This document shows positions 37,156 through 45,997 of a DNA stretch of 64,000 bases, piece by piece. Below the pieces are notes generated by a model. It saw only the letters and a list, made by a program, of their open reading frames with translations, was not told the origin of the DNA and searched no databases. Source of the DNA: Pseudoflavonifractor sp. MSJ-37 (GTDB taxonomy: Bacteria; Bacillota; Clostridia; Oscillospirales; Oscillospiraceae); contig NZ_JAHLPP010000004.1 of the NCBI RefSeq assembly GCF_018917965.1, positions 151,471 through 215,470 of the forward strand, read 5' to 3'. Both the position numbers and the translations under genes were made by a program. Position 1 is the first letter of the stretch. The number at the start of each line of letters is the position of its first letter.

Positions 37156-38433
37156 TCACTCTTGAGCGCGGAGGCTGCGGCCGGCGCCGTGATAGATGGG
37201 CTTCCACTCCACCCGGCGCACCAGCGCGGCCACCGAGATGGGCACGTAGGTGAACATGAAGATCGGGAAGGTGAAGAGGTACAGGAGCTTCCGGCCGGTA
37301 GAGATGTGGATCTGCTTCCACTCGGTGATGGTAGTCATCACGCCGAAAAGGAAGAGGCCCAGATAGAAGTTCACCACTGCCATGGTCAGGAAGTGGGTGG
37401 TCTCCCGGACCACCAGATGGGCCAGATAGGTAGGCTCTGCCACGCAGGCAAAGAGGACGAAGGCATTGAACACGATGCCCAGCAGGGTGAGGAGCATCCC
37501 GGGAGCCACAGTCATGAGCATATCATAGCAGGAGAAGCCCTTCCGGCCGCCCTTGAGGCAGTTCTTCATCAGGTCGATGCCGTATTTCAGGTCCACCTGA
37601 TAGAAGCCCTTAGACCAGCGGAGCCGCTGATCCCAGGACTGCTGGAAGGTGACGGGCTGCTCGTCATAGATCACAGCATCCTCGCAGTAGCCGATCCGGC
37701 GGCCCTGGATGGCACTGCTGATGGAGAACTCGATATCCTCCGTCAGCAGATGGAAGGGCCAGCCGCCGTTCTCCCGGACGACCTTGGCGGAGACCAGGAA
37801 GCCGGTGCCGGACACATGGCAGTTGGTGCCCAGGGCCATCCGGGGGGCGTTGAGGAACCGGGCCTCCCGCAGGAACCACAGACCGTAGCCGGCGGAGATC
37901 CAGTTGTCTCCGAAGTTCTTGGAGTTGCGGTAGCAGGTGAGGGCGTCGTATCGGCCGGTGCTGAAGGTCCGGTCCATGGCGGCCACGAAGCCGGGATCGA
38001 CGTAGTTGTCAGCGTCGAACACGAAAAAGGCGTCATACACGTCCCGGCCCTCGGTGCGGAGGCGGCGGAACAGATAGTCCAGCGCGTAGCCCTTGCCCAC
38101 CTGGACCTTGTTGAAGCGCTCATACACGAAAGCGCCGGCCTGCCGGGCCACATCGGCGGTGTCATCGGTGCAGTTGTCTGCGATCACATAGATATCCAGC
38201 CGGTCGGAGGGATAGTCCTGAGCCTTCAGGCTTTGTATCAGGCCGGCGATCACGTTGGCCTCGTTCCGGGCAGAGATGACGGCGGCATAGCGGTGCAGGC
38301 CGCCGGGGGCCTTGGTCAGGGCCCGGCGGTGCCGACGGGCCAGGCCGATGAACAGATATACCAGCTGATAAGCGTAGGCCAGTGTCAGGATCACGGCCAA
38401 AATGAAATCGAATCGTCTGACGAAGGAAAGCAT
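37156..38433 (-). CDS. Membrane glycosyltransferase, family 2
   Basis: A 425-aa protein with an N-terminal membrane segment (about 10-30), a GT-A catalytic domain and three to four C-terminal membrane segments. Motifs run in order: AAVISARNEANVIAGLI, the DxD-type FVFDADNYVD, LLTEDIEFS and QRLRWSKGF (Q-x-x-R-W), the set found in processive synthases and in membrane GT2 enzymes that make glycolipids or exopolysaccharide. Product unknown. Single gene with its own promoter and terminator. Confidence 0.9.
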   Translation of the reverse strand: MLSFVRRFDFILAVILTLAYAYQLVYLFIGLARRHRRALTKAPGGLHRYAAVISARNEANVIAGLIQSLKAQDYPSDRLDIYVIADNCTDDTADVARQAGAFVYERFNKVQVGKGYALDYLFRRLRTEGRDVYDAFFVFDADNYVDPGFVAAMDRTFSTGRYDALTCYRNSKNFGDNWISAGYGLWFLREARFLNAPRMALGTNCHVSGTGFLVSAKVVRENGGWPFHLLTEDIEFSISSAIQGRRIGYCEDAVIYDEQPVTFQQSWDQRLRWSKGFYQVDLKYGIDLMKNCLKGGRKGFSCYDMLMTVAPGMLLTLLGIVFNAFVLFACVAEPTYLAHLVVRETTHFLTMAVVNFYLGLFLFGVMTTITEWKQIHISTGRKLLYLFTFPIFMFTYVPISVAALVRRVEWKPIYHGAGRSLRAQE

Positions 38434-38506
38434 AGCGGATCTCCCTTACTTTCTGTTTACGGTCTGTGTCCTCTCCGATGGAGGGAACGTCCATTTACGA
38501 GACGAT

Positions 38507-38534
38507 ATCATAGCACCTTCGCAAAATATTACAA
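38507..38534 (-). promoter_or_regulatory. Promoter of the glycosyltransferase gene
   Basis: Minus strand TTGTAA (38529-38534), 16-bp spacer, TATGAT (38507-38512). The surrounding 38.52-38.65 kb is unusually AT-rich for this window and holds no gene. Confidence 0.6.
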
Positions 38535-38656
38535 GAGTTTTACCGACCAATTAATAGAATGTTAAGACAATCTTTTTATTCTATTCATACAAAAATGCCT
38601 GGTTTGATTTAGATATCGAAGCTGGATGGGGCATATCCGGTATTTTTATGTGTAAA

Positions 38657-38692
38657 ATATCGGCCTCCGCAGACGCCTGCGGAGGCCGATAT
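38657..38692 (-). terminator. Terminator of argS
   Basis: A perfect 16-bp stem (ATATCGGCCTCCGCAG and complement) with ACGC loop; on the minus strand followed by TTTTACAC. Confidence 0.8.
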
Positions 38693-38726
38693 CATGGATA
38701 TTTCATTGCAAAGACCGGGAAAGGAT

Positions 38727-40475
38727 TCACATTTTCTCGGGAGCGCTGACGCCGATCAGGCCCAGGCAGTTGGCGAGGACCAGACGGACCGTGTCAGCCA
38801 GCTTGAGGCGGGCGGAGAGGATCGCGGGGGCCTCGCCCTTGATATAGCAGGCATTGTAGAACCGGTGGAAATCACCGGCCAGAGCCAGCAGGTACCGGTC
38901 GATCCGGCTGGGATCGTAGTCCCGGACCGCCAGATGGATCTCTTCGGGGAGCTGGGCCAGGCCCTTGATCAGGGCCTTCTCCTCCGCGGTAGTGAACAAG
39001 GAGGCGTCCACGGCGGAGGCGGCAGGAACGGAGGCGCCCTCCTCGGCCAGACGGGCTACCAGAGAGCAGATCCGGGCGTGGGCATACTGGACGTAGTACA
39101 CCGGGTTCTCGCTGTCCTCTTTGACCGCCAGGTCCAGATCGAAATCCACGGGACTGGTGGCGGAGCGGGAGTTGAAGAAGTAGCGGGCGGCGTCCACGCT
39201 CACCTCGTCCAGCAGATCGTGGAGGGCGATGGCCTTGCCGGAGCGCTTGGACATCCGCACGGGCTTGCCGTCCTGGAGCAGGTTGACCAGCTGCATGAGC
39301 ACCACCACCAGCCGGTGGGAGCCATCCAGGCCCAGACCGTCCAGAGCGGCCTGGAGGCGGGCCACATGACCGTGATGGTCGGCGCCCCAGATGTTGATGG
39401 CGGTGTCGAAGCCCCGCTTCTCCAGCTTGTTCCGGTGATAGGCGATGTCGGCGGCGAAGTAGGTGTAGAAGCCGTTGGCCCGGCGGAGCACGTCGTCCTT
39501 CAGGTCCAGCTTGTCCACTTGCTCCTGGGTCTTGCCCTCGTTCAGGAACTTCTTCTTCAGCAGACCGGTGGTGCTCAGCCACAGAGCGCCGTCCTTCTCA
39601 TAGGTCCAGCCGTTCTTGGCCAGCAGGTCCACGGTCTCGGCCACATAGCCGCTCTCGTGGAGCTCGGACTCGAAGAACCACTGGTCATATTCGATCTGAT
39701 AGCGGGCCAGATCGCGCTTCATCTTGGGGATGTTCACGTCCAGGCCGAAGCGGCTCATGGGCTCCAGCCACTCGGACTCGGGGGCGTCCTTATAGGCATC
39801 GCCGTGCTTGGCATAGAAGCCCTGGGCCAGTTCCTTGATGTCGTCGCCGTGGTAGCCGTTTTCCGGGAACGCGAAGCCGTCCTCGCCCAGGATGATCTGC
39901 ATATAACGGGCGTGGATGGACTCGGCGAACTTGTGGATCTGGTTGCCGGCGTCGTTCACATAGAACTCCTTCCATGTGTCGAAGCCGGCCCGATGGAGGA
40001 CGTTGGCCAGAGAGTCGCCCAGGACGCCGCCCCGGGCGTTGCCCATGTGCATGGGACCGGTGGGGTTGGCGGAGACGAACTCCACCATGACCCTGCGGCC
40101 CTTGCCCTCGTCGCTCCTGCCGTACTCCATGCCCTCGGTCTCGATGTCGGCGAGCACGTCGCCGTACCACTTGGAGCCCATGAAGAAGTTCAGGAAGCCG
40201 GGACCGGCGATCTCGGCCCGCTGGAAGTAGCTGCCCTCCAGGTCCAGATGGTCCACGACGGCCTGGGCGATGGCCCGGGGAGCCATGTGCATGGCCTTGG
40301 CACCGGCCATGGCGAAGGAAGAGGCGTAGTCGCCGTTCTTGGGATCCTTGGGGATCTCCACGGAGGCATCCACCTCCACACCGGCGGGCAGGACGCCCGC
40401 GGCCGCGGCCTTCTCATAGGCCGCCTTGGTCAGCGCGGAGACCTGCTCCCGCGCGGCTTGGATCATATTCGACAT
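38727..40475 (-). CDS. argS: Arginyl-tRNA synthetase
   Basis: Charges tRNA-Arg. The 582-aa class I enzyme has the N-terminal Add-1 domain, the HIGH-equivalent HMGN at 143-146 within SANPTGPMHMGNARGG, the KMSK-equivalent KPVRMSKRSGKAI, and the DALR anticodon domain with YVQYAHARICS. It follows the DUF1934 gene with a 64-base gap on the same strand, an arrangement common in Firmicutes. Confidence 0.96.
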   Translation of the reverse strand: MSNMIQAAREQVSALTKAAYEKAAAAGVLPAGVEVDASVEIPKDPKNGDYASSFAMAGAKAMHMAPRAIAQAVVDHLDLEGSYFQRAEIAGPGFLNFFMGSKWYGDVLADIETEGMEYGRSDEGKGRRVMVEFVSANPTGPMHMGNARGGVLGDSLANVLHRAGFDTWKEFYVNDAGNQIHKFAESIHARYMQIILGEDGFAFPENGYHGDDIKELAQGFYAKHGDAYKDAPESEWLEPMSRFGLDVNIPKMKRDLARYQIEYDQWFFESELHESGYVAETVDLLAKNGWTYEKDGALWLSTTGLLKKKFLNEGKTQEQVDKLDLKDDVLRRANGFYTYFAADIAYHRNKLEKRGFDTAINIWGADHHGHVARLQAALDGLGLDGSHRLVVVLMQLVNLLQDGKPVRMSKRSGKAIALHDLLDEVSVDAARYFFNSRSATSPVDFDLDLAVKEDSENPVYYVQYAHARICSLVARLAEEGASVPAASAVDASLFTTAEEKALIKGLAQLPEEIHLAVRDYDPSRIDRYLLALAGDFHRFYNACYIKGEAPAILSARLKLADTVRLVLANCLGLIGVSAPEKM

Positions 40476-40539
40476 ATTGATGATTCCTCTCTATTCCAAC
40501 TACTGCGGTGGATAACGAAACGAGACGAGGCGGGCGGGA

Positions 40540-40977
40540 TCAGCGGCGGTCCGCCTGCCGGACCTGGATATCGAAGGTGTTCCGCCCGGCCAGAGCATGG
40601 TCCACCTCCAGGTCATAGACGATATGCAGGGCGCCTCCCTGTCGGTCCAGGCCGCAGGAGAGCTCCCGGGTGTTGACCCCCATGGCCAGCGCGCCATAGG
40701 GCGTGTCATACATGGAGAGGTGCCGGCGGCCCAGCTCGAAGACCATCTCGGAGTTGAACTGGCCCAGCCGCAGGAGCGTTACCCGCTCCGGCTCGATCTG
40801 GAAGGTGGTCAGGGTCCCGTCCATGCCGGTGACCTCGCTCTCCTGATAGCTGAGGGTGAACTGGCCGTCCCCCTCGTCCTCCAGTCTGCCCTCTGTCACC
40901 AGCTCGATGACGTCCTCCTTCTGTCCTTCGCCGGCCTGGATGCCGCGGATGGAGATGATCACATTGTTCTCGGTCAT
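40540..40977 (-). CDS. DUF1934 (YwiB-like) calycin-fold protein
   Basis: A 145-aa protein of the DUF1934 family, a small beta barrel often encoded next to argS (YwiB in Bacillus). Recognisable parts are IISIRGIQ near the start, DGQFTLSYQESEVTGMDGT and the C-terminal FDIQVRQ strand. Role unknown. It has its own promoter and a leader containing a perfect 8-bp hairpin (GCCGCCGT/ACGGCGGC, about 41003-41021). Confidence 0.88.
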   Translation of the reverse strand: MTENNVIISIRGIQAGEGQKEDVIELVTEGRLEDEGDGQFTLSYQESEVTGMDGTLTTFQIEPERVTLLRLGQFNSEMVFELGRRHLSMYDTPYGALAMGVNTRELSCGLDRQGGALHIVYDLEVDHALAGRNTFDIQVRQADRR

Positions 40978-41038
40978 AGTACGGTCCTTCTCTTCAAGTC
41001 CAGCCGCCGTACCACGGCGGCCATTGTGTTACTGGATC

Positions 41039-41067
41039 ATTATACATGGATGAAATGGGCCTGTAAA
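41039..41067 (-). promoter_or_regulatory. Promoter of DUF1934-argS
   Basis: Minus strand TTTACA (41062-41067), 17-bp spacer, TATAAT (41039-41044). Confidence 0.8.
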
Positions 41068-41080
41068 GGGCAAATTTGGC

Positions 41081-41893
41081 TCAAAACTGCCCGATATCCA
41101 CCTGAGTGACGTCGCCGGTCACGTCTTGGCGGAGGAAGATGGAGGCCAGACGGGAGAAGTCCTCCACCCGGTCGCTGACGAAATAGCGGCGGGTGCCCTC
41201 GGCCCGGTCGGCCAGGGCGTCGGAGAGCCGCAGCTTCTCCACCACCTCACGGGCCCCTTCGGCCCCGGCGTTGATCAGCTGGACGTCTGGTCCCATGAAG
41301 TCGCCGATGACCTCCTCCAGCAGAGGGTAGTGGGTACAGCCCAGCACCAGCGTGTCCACACCAGCGTCCCGGATGGGGGAGAGATACTCCCGCACGATGG
41401 TCTCGATGACCACGTCGCCCCGATGGAAGCGCCCGTTTTCCACCAACGGGACGAACAAGGGGCAGGGACGGGCAAAGATCTGGGCCTCCGGCAGGGCGGA
41501 GGTGATGTAGCGCTCGTAGGCGCCGCTCCGGATGGTGGCCTGGGTGCCGATGAGTCCGATCCGATGGTTCCGGGTGGCCTGGGCGGCGGCCCGGGCGGCG
41601 GGCTCCACCACGCCCAGGATGGGGATGGGGTTCTCCCGTGCCAGCAGGTCCAGTGCCGTGGTGGACACGGTGCCGCAGGCGATGACGATGGCCTTCAGGT
41701 CGAAGGTGCGCAGGAAGGCCACGTCCTGGCGCGCGTATTTGCGGATGGTCTCCTTGGAGCGGGAGCCGTAGGGCACCCGCCCGGTATCGCCGAAGTAGAC
41801 GATATCCTCTCCGGGGAGCAGACGAATCAGCTCCCGCACTGTGGTCAGGCCGCCGAGGCCCGAGTCGAAAACGCCGATAGGCTTCTGGTCCAT
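41081..41893 (-). CDS. murI: Glutamate racemase
   Basis: Makes D-glutamate for peptidoglycan. The 270-aa protein shows FDSGLGGLTTV, GDTGRVPYGSRS, and the second catalytic Cys in LGCTHYPLL. The first catalytic Cys is in VIACGTVSTTALD, where Gly replaces the Asn of the usual ACNT motif. ATG at 41893 has AAGGA upstream; the frame is open to 41977 without a site. A TTGCCT/TATGAT promoter lies at 41995-42023. Confidence 0.92.
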   Translation of the reverse strand: MDQKPIGVFDSGLGGLTTVRELIRLLPGEDIVYFGDTGRVPYGSRSKETIRKYARQDVAFLRTFDLKAIVIACGTVSTTALDLLARENPIPILGVVEPAARAAAQATRNHRIGLIGTQATIRSGAYERYITSALPEAQIFARPCPLFVPLVENGRFHRGDVVIETIVREYLSPIRDAGVDTLVLGCTHYPLLEEVIGDFMGPDVQLINAGAEGAREVVEKLRLSDALADRAEGTRRYFVSDRVEDFSRLASIFLRQDVTGDVTQVDIGQF

Positions 41894-41994
41894 GTTCCGG
41901 TCCTTCCCGACCGCCCGGGGGCGGCCCTGTCGTTCGACGCCGCGCTCCGCCCGTCCGTCCGGCGGAACGGCAGACATCCGTTCACATCCTTACT

Positions 41995-42023
41995 ATCATA
42001 CGCAAAAGGAGCGGGATAGGCAA
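41995..42023 (-). promoter_or_regulatory. Promoter of murI
   Basis: Minus strand TTGCCT (42018-42023), 17-bp spacer, TATGAT (41995-42000). Confidence 0.7.
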
Positions 42024-42060
42024 GCACTTTTTTTCTTTTGTCGGATCCGACCACGGCGGT

Positions 42061-42088
42061 TTGACAACGAACGCAAAAACACTATAAT
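42061..42088 (+). promoter_or_regulatory. Promoter of the 139-aa gene and tex
   Basis: TTGACA (42061-42066), 16-bp spacer, TATAAT (42083-42088), essentially consensus. Confidence 0.88.
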
Positions 42089-42154
42089 ATAATGGTGAGA
42101 GCGGAGGCCCTGCGGCTCCGCTCTGCCGACAGGACAGCGAGGAGGTCTGCGGAT

Positions 42155-42574
42155 ATGAAGCTGGAACTGACTGCCAAACAATTCCGCCGTCTGTTGGATA
42201 TGGCCTACATCGGCAACTGGATCTTGAATTCGACCCGCGGTGATGACCGGTTCAAGGATTACGACGACGTGGAGAGCCTGCTGTTCGCCAAGGCGCGGGA
42301 AGAGGGCATGGGCGTCCTGACGGAGGACTGGAAGGGCGAGGCCGTCCCATCCCGGGCCTTTGCCGAGGGCGGCATCCACGAGGCGATCATGGAATACGAG
42401 AACAACGTCTTTTTCGACATCCTGGCCGAGGACCTGGCCCGCCGGGACATGGATGACGTGCCCATCGACGAGTCCAATTATGATGAGCTCAACCGGCGGA
42501 TCGACGCCTATATCGCCGAATTCGACCAGCATGGGACGGACAATATCCTGGTGGACAGCGATACCCTGCCCTGA
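42155..42574 (+). CDS. Hypothetical protein, 139 aa
   Basis: A soluble, acidic protein without signal peptide. It starts MKLELTAKQFRRLLDM, contains a WILNSTRGDDRFKDYDDVESLLF segment resembling small conserved hypothetical proteins of Clostridia, and an Asp/Glu-rich C-terminal half. I cannot name its family. GAGGAGG precedes the ATG at 42155 by 9 bases. It lies 91 bases before tex and behind a near-consensus promoter, so it is well expressed and probably co-transcribed with tex. Confidence 0.82.
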   Translation: MKLELTAKQFRRLLDMAYIGNWILNSTRGDDRFKDYDDVESLLFAKAREEGMGVLTEDWKGEAVPSRAFAEGGIHEAIMEYENNVFFDILAEDLARRDMDDVPIDESNYDELNRRIDAYIAEFDQHGTDNILVDSDTLP

Positions 42575-42665
42575 CAGACGGAACGAAAGAACGAACGAGA
42601 CAGAGCCGGAGGCCCTTTCCAGGTCCCCGGCTCTCCCCATCTTAGGATCGAAAAGGAGACGAGCT

Positions 42666-44822
42666 ATGGATACCATCCTACCGCTTCTGGCCCAAGAGCT
42701 GGGCCGGGACCCGGTCCATGTGGAAAACGTGGTGCGGCTGATCGACGAGGGGAACACGATCCCCTTCATCGCCCGCTACCGGAAGGAGCTCCACGGGGCC
42801 ATGGACGATACGACGCTCCGCACACTGGCCGACCGGCTCCAGTATCTGCGAAACCTGGAGAAGCGCCGGGAGGAGGTCAAGAAAGCTATCGGGGGCCAGG
42901 GCAAGCTCACAGAGGAGCTCACCGCCGCCATCGACGGGGCCGCTACGCTGGCCGAGGTGGAGGACCTGTACCGCCCCTATAAGCAGAAGCGGCGCACCCG
43001 TGCCGCCGTGGCCCGGGAGAAGGGGCTGGAGCCGCTGGCCCAGCGGCTCTTCGCCCAGCGGCGGGACTGCCCGGATCCGGCAGAGGCCGCCCGGGCCTAT
43101 CTGGACCCGGAGAAGGGCGTGGAGACGATCGCCGACGCTTTGCAGGGGGCCCACGACATCGTGGCGGAGCAGATCGCCGACGATGCCGCCGTCCGCAAGA
43201 GCCTGCGGGAATGGACTCTCCGGCGGGGAAGGCTGGTCTCCAAAGCTGCCGTGGAGGAGGATTCGGTGTACCGGCTGTATTACGACTTCAGTCAGTCTAT
43301 CCCACGGCTCCAGGGCCATCAGATCCTGGCTATGGACCGGGGCGAGCGGGAGGAGAAGCTCCGGCTCACGGTGGTCGAGGACCGGGAACAGCTGCTCCCG
43401 ATGGTCTGCCGGGCGGTCGTGGTGCCCGGCTCCAGGGCCATGGAGTTCGTGAAGGATGCCGCCGAGGACGCCTTGGACCGGCTGATCTGGCCCTCGCTGG
43501 AGCGGGAGATCCGGCGGTCCCTCACCGAGCGGGCCGCTGAGGGCGCGATCCATAACTTCGCGCTGAACCTGCGCCCCCTGCTCATGCAGGCTCCCGTGAA
43601 GGGCAAGGTGGCCATGGGCCTGGACCCCGGCTACCGCAACGGCTGTAAGGTGGCGGTGGTGGATGCCACCGGCAGGGTGCTGGACACGGCGGTGGTCTAT
43701 CCCACCTTCAACGACCGGAAGAAGCGGGAGGCCATGGACCGGCTGGAACAGCTGATCCGAACACACGGGGTGGAGGTCATCGCCATCGGCAACGGCACCG
43801 CCTCGAAGGAGACGGAGCTCATGACCGCCCAGATGTTGAAGGAGCTGCCCGCCGGGAGCGTCAGCTACATGGTGGTCAGCGAGGCGGGGGCGTCGGTCTA
43901 TTCCGCCTCTCCGCTGGCGGCGGAGGAGTTCCCGGAGTACGACGTGAACCTGCGCTCTGCCGTGTCCATCGCCCGGCGGCTCCAGGACCCGCTGGCGGAG
44001 CTGGTGAAGATCGACCCCAAGGCGATCGGCGTGGGGCAGTACCAGCATGATATGCCCCAGGCACGGCTGGATGAGGCTCTCTCCGGCGTGGTGGAGGACT
44101 GCGTGAACGCGGTGGGCGTGGATGTGAACACCGCCTCCGTGCCCCTCCTGGGCCGGGTGGCGGGCCTGAACAGCACCACCGCGAAAAACATCGTCAAGTA
44201 CCGGGAGGAGAACGGGCCCTTCACCAGCCGGAGTCAGATCCGGAAGGTCCCCAAGGTGGGGCCCAAGGCCTTCGAGCAGTGCGCCGGCTTCCTCCGGGTG
44301 CCGGAGAGCGGGAACGTGCTGGACCGCACCGGCGTCCATCCGGAGAGCTACGGGGCGGCGGAGAAACTCCTGGCACTCACGGGCCACCGTCTGGACGAGG
44401 TGGAGAAGGCGCGCCTCGCCGATCTGGAGGACAAGCTCCGGGCAATCGGTCTGGACGCGGCGGCGGAGCGGTGCGGCGTAGGCCGCCCCACACTGGAGGA
44501 CGTGGTGAAGGAGCTCCAGAAGCCCGGACGGGACCCCCGGGACGAGCTTCCTCCGCCCATGCTCCGCACGGATGTGATGGACCTGAAGGACCTGAAGCCG
44601 GGCATGGAGCTGAAGGGCACGGTCCGCAATGTGATCGACTTCGGCGCCTTCGTGGACATCGGCGTCCATCAGGACGGTCTGGTCCACATCACCCAGCTGG
44701 ACACGCCCCGCCGGGTAAAGCACCCCTCGGAGGTCCTCTCTGTGGGCGACGTGGTGACCGTGTGGGTCAAGGACGTGGACCCCGCCCGCAAGCGGATCTC
44801 TCTGACCATGCGGAAGCCGTAA
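42666..44822 (+). CDS. Tex-family RNA-binding protein (S1 domain)
   Basis: A 718-aa protein of the Tex/YhgF family: an N-terminal helical region with GNTIPFIARYRKE, a YqgF/RNase-H-like domain (GLDPGYRNGCKVAVVD), helix-hairpin-helix motifs (LNSTTAKNIVKYREENGPF, KVPKVGPKAFEQCAGFLR) and a C-terminal S1 domain (LKGTVRNVIDFGAFVDIGVHQDGLVH). Tex proteins associate with the transcription machinery and RNA; the exact role is unsettled. ATG at 42666 has AAAAGGAG upstream. Confidence 0.95.
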   Translation: MDTILPLLAQELGRDPVHVENVVRLIDEGNTIPFIARYRKELHGAMDDTTLRTLADRLQYLRNLEKRREEVKKAIGGQGKLTEELTAAIDGAATLAEVEDLYRPYKQKRRTRAAVAREKGLEPLAQRLFAQRRDCPDPAEAARAYLDPEKGVETIADALQGAHDIVAEQIADDAAVRKSLREWTLRRGRLVSKAAVEEDSVYRLYYDFSQSIPRLQGHQILAMDRGEREEKLRLTVVEDREQLLPMVCRAVVVPGSRAMEFVKDAAEDALDRLIWPSLEREIRRSLTERAAEGAIHNFALNLRPLLMQAPVKGKVAMGLDPGYRNGCKVAVVDATGRVLDTAVVYPTFNDRKKREAMDRLEQLIRTHGVEVIAIGNGTASKETELMTAQMLKELPAGSVSYMVVSEAGASVYSASPLAAEEFPEYDVNLRSAVSIARRLQDPLAELVKIDPKAIGVGQYQHDMPQARLDEALSGVVEDCVNAVGVDVNTASVPLLGRVAGLNSTTAKNIVKYREENGPFTSRSQIRKVPKVGPKAFEQCAGFLRVPESGNVLDRTGVHPESYGAAEKLLALTGHRLDEVEKARLADLEDKLRAIGLDAAAERCGVGRPTLEDVVKELQKPGRDPRDELPPPMLRTDVMDLKDLKPGMELKGTVRNVIDFGAFVDIGVHQDGLVHITQLDTPRRVKHPSEVLSVGDVVTVWVKDVDPARKRISLTMRKP

Positions 44823-44844
44823 AGGGATACCATAGATAGATGCG

Positions 44845-44875
44845 AGGAGGCCCCGGCAGCGCCGGGGCCTCCTCA
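44845..44875. terminator. Hairpin between tex and the 121-aa gene
   Basis: A perfect 14-bp stem (GAGGAGGCCCCGGC and complement) with AGC loop, between convergent genes; little T run on either side. Confidence 0.6.
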
Positions 44876-44898
44876 TTGTAGATCATGGATGTGCGGCC

Positions 44899-45264
44899 TC
44901 ACATGGGCAGCTCCACGCCGAACTGGCGGGCCATGTCGCGCAGTCCCTCACCGATCTCCTCCCGCTGGAAGCCGCCGGCCTCCAGATCCTGGTCGGAGAA
45001 ATTGTTCAGGTGGACGTAGAAGTCCAGCGCGATTTCCAGATAGCGCAGGTCCCCCAGATCGGTCTTTTCGTAGAGAAGGTCCTCCGCCTCGTTGAACTTG
45101 TTCTGCTTGATGAGCTGGTCCAGAGCGAACCAGAGGCCGTCGGCCTCCGCGTCGGCCTCCAGACCGCTGGGGGTGTACTCGGTGCCCTGCTTGCGCAGGA
45201 CCAGATGGGCGATGGTGGTGGCCAGCGCGTCCGTGGAGCGGACCAGATAGTCGTCTTTCAGCAT
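44899..45264 (-). CDS. Hypothetical protein, 121 aa (DUF6483-like)
   Basis: A soluble helical protein starting MLKDDYLVRSTDALATTIAHLVLRK, with two repeated helical hairpins rich in Leu, Asp and Glu (LIKQNKFNEAEDLLYEKTD, LEIALDFYVHLNNFSD) that look TPR-like. It resembles DUF6483 proteins of Clostridia; this is from memory and not secure. The ATG has a GGAG site. Function unknown. Confidence 0.7.
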   Translation of the reverse strand: MLKDDYLVRSTDALATTIAHLVLRKQGTEYTPSGLEADAEADGLWFALDQLIKQNKFNEAEDLLYEKTDLGDLRYLEIALDFYVHLNNFSDQDLEAGGFQREEIGEGLRDMARQFGVELPM

Positions 45265-45372
45265 AGGGAAGGGCTCCTCTCTTCAGAAAATATCCTGACA
45301 GGATACTTGACTTCTTTTTTAGTCTGTGGTATCCTATCAGTAAACTCGAACATCTGTTCTTGCAACAACACG

Positions 45373-45401
45373 AAAAAACGCCCCGCCGATTGGCAGGACG
45401 C
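45373..45401 (-). terminator. Terminator of the tRNA operon
   Basis: Minus strand GCGTCCTGCC pairs (with three G-U pairs) with GGCGGGGCGT around AATC, then a run of six T. Confidence 0.85.
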
Positions 45402-45404
45402 TTT

Positions 45405-45488
45405 TGGTGGAGGAGAGTGGATTCGAACCACTGAAGCTAACGCAACAGATTTACAGTCTGCCCCCTTTGGCCACTCGGGAACTCCTCC
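45405..45488 (-). tRNA. tRNA-Tyr (GTA)
   Basis: 84 bases including an encoded CCA. Acceptor stem GGAGGAG/CTCCTCC, long variable arm (class II), anticodon stem GCAGA/TCTGT with loop CTGTAAA, giving anticodon GTA. TpsiC arm GTGGTTCGAATCCAC is canonical. It lies 28 bases after tRNA-Thr in one transcript. Confidence 0.96.
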
Positions 45489-45516
45489 ATATGAACTTTT
45501 CAGCTCCAAAGGACGA

Positions 45517-45592
45517 TGGAGCTGGTGGACGGACTCGAACCCCCGACCGGTTGATTACAAATCAACTGCTCTACCAACTGAGCTACACCAGC
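45517..45592 (-). tRNA. tRNA-Thr (TGT)
   Basis: 76 bases including an encoded CCA. Acceptor stem GCTGGTG/CACCAGC, D arm TAGCTCAGTTGGTAGAGC, anticodon stem GTTGA/TCAAC with loop TTTGTAA, anticodon TGT. The discriminator base is U73, which pairs by wobble with the variable G of the thrS T-box. Confidence 0.97.
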
Positions 45593-45618
45593 GAATCAGC
45601 TCATCCACAACGACGCTT

Positions 45619-45647
45619 ATTATAAGGCATGGGATCGGAGTTGTCAA
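45619..45647 (-). promoter_or_regulatory. Consensus promoter of the tRNA-Thr/tRNA-Tyr operon
   Basis: Minus strand TTGACA (45642-45647), exactly 17 bp, TATAAT (45619-45624): a perfect consensus match. Confidence 0.95.
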
Positions 45648-45997
45648 CATCTTTCTGCAAAAAAGTTCGAGAAATTTTCGGAAGAGAGAGGAGAGGGTCG
45701 GATACGGTCGGCCGCGTCCGTCTCGATCCCCTGCGGGACCTCCAGCGGGAAGCGCCTGCGGCCTGGTGCCGCCGGTGCCAGGCGGAGCTCTACGGAGGGG
45801 AGCGGGACTACTGCCCCGCCTGCCGGCGGGAGAAGGAGGAAGAGGAATGGAAAGAACACGATACCATCGGAGAGACGATGAGGACTATGCCGCTCTGGTG
45901 GCTTACAGCAGAGCGGTCCTGGATGGGACGGAGCATCGGGACCGGAGACATGAGCGGCTCCGACGCGACCTGCTCCGGGCGCTCCGGGAGGATGTGA
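45629..45997 (+). CDS. Possible zinc-ribbon protein overlapping the sigma-like gene
   Basis: The frame contains a clear zinc-ribbon pattern, WCRRCQAELYGGERDYCPACRREKEEE (two CxxC pairs), directly before the sigma-like gene. The true start is unclear: ATG 45629 overlaps the tRNA promoter and has no ribosome site, and no other good start is visible. The last 50 codons overlap the sigma-like gene in another frame and look like filler. Either a short real protein whose end I cannot place, or a gene fused to its neighbour by a frameshift in an ancestor. Confidence 0.35.
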   Translation: MGSELSTSFCKKVREIFGRERRGSDTVGRVRLDPLRDLQREAPAAWCRRCQAELYGGERDYCPACRREKEEEEWKEHDTIGETMRTMPLWWLTAERSWMGRSIGTGDMSGSDATCSGRSGRM

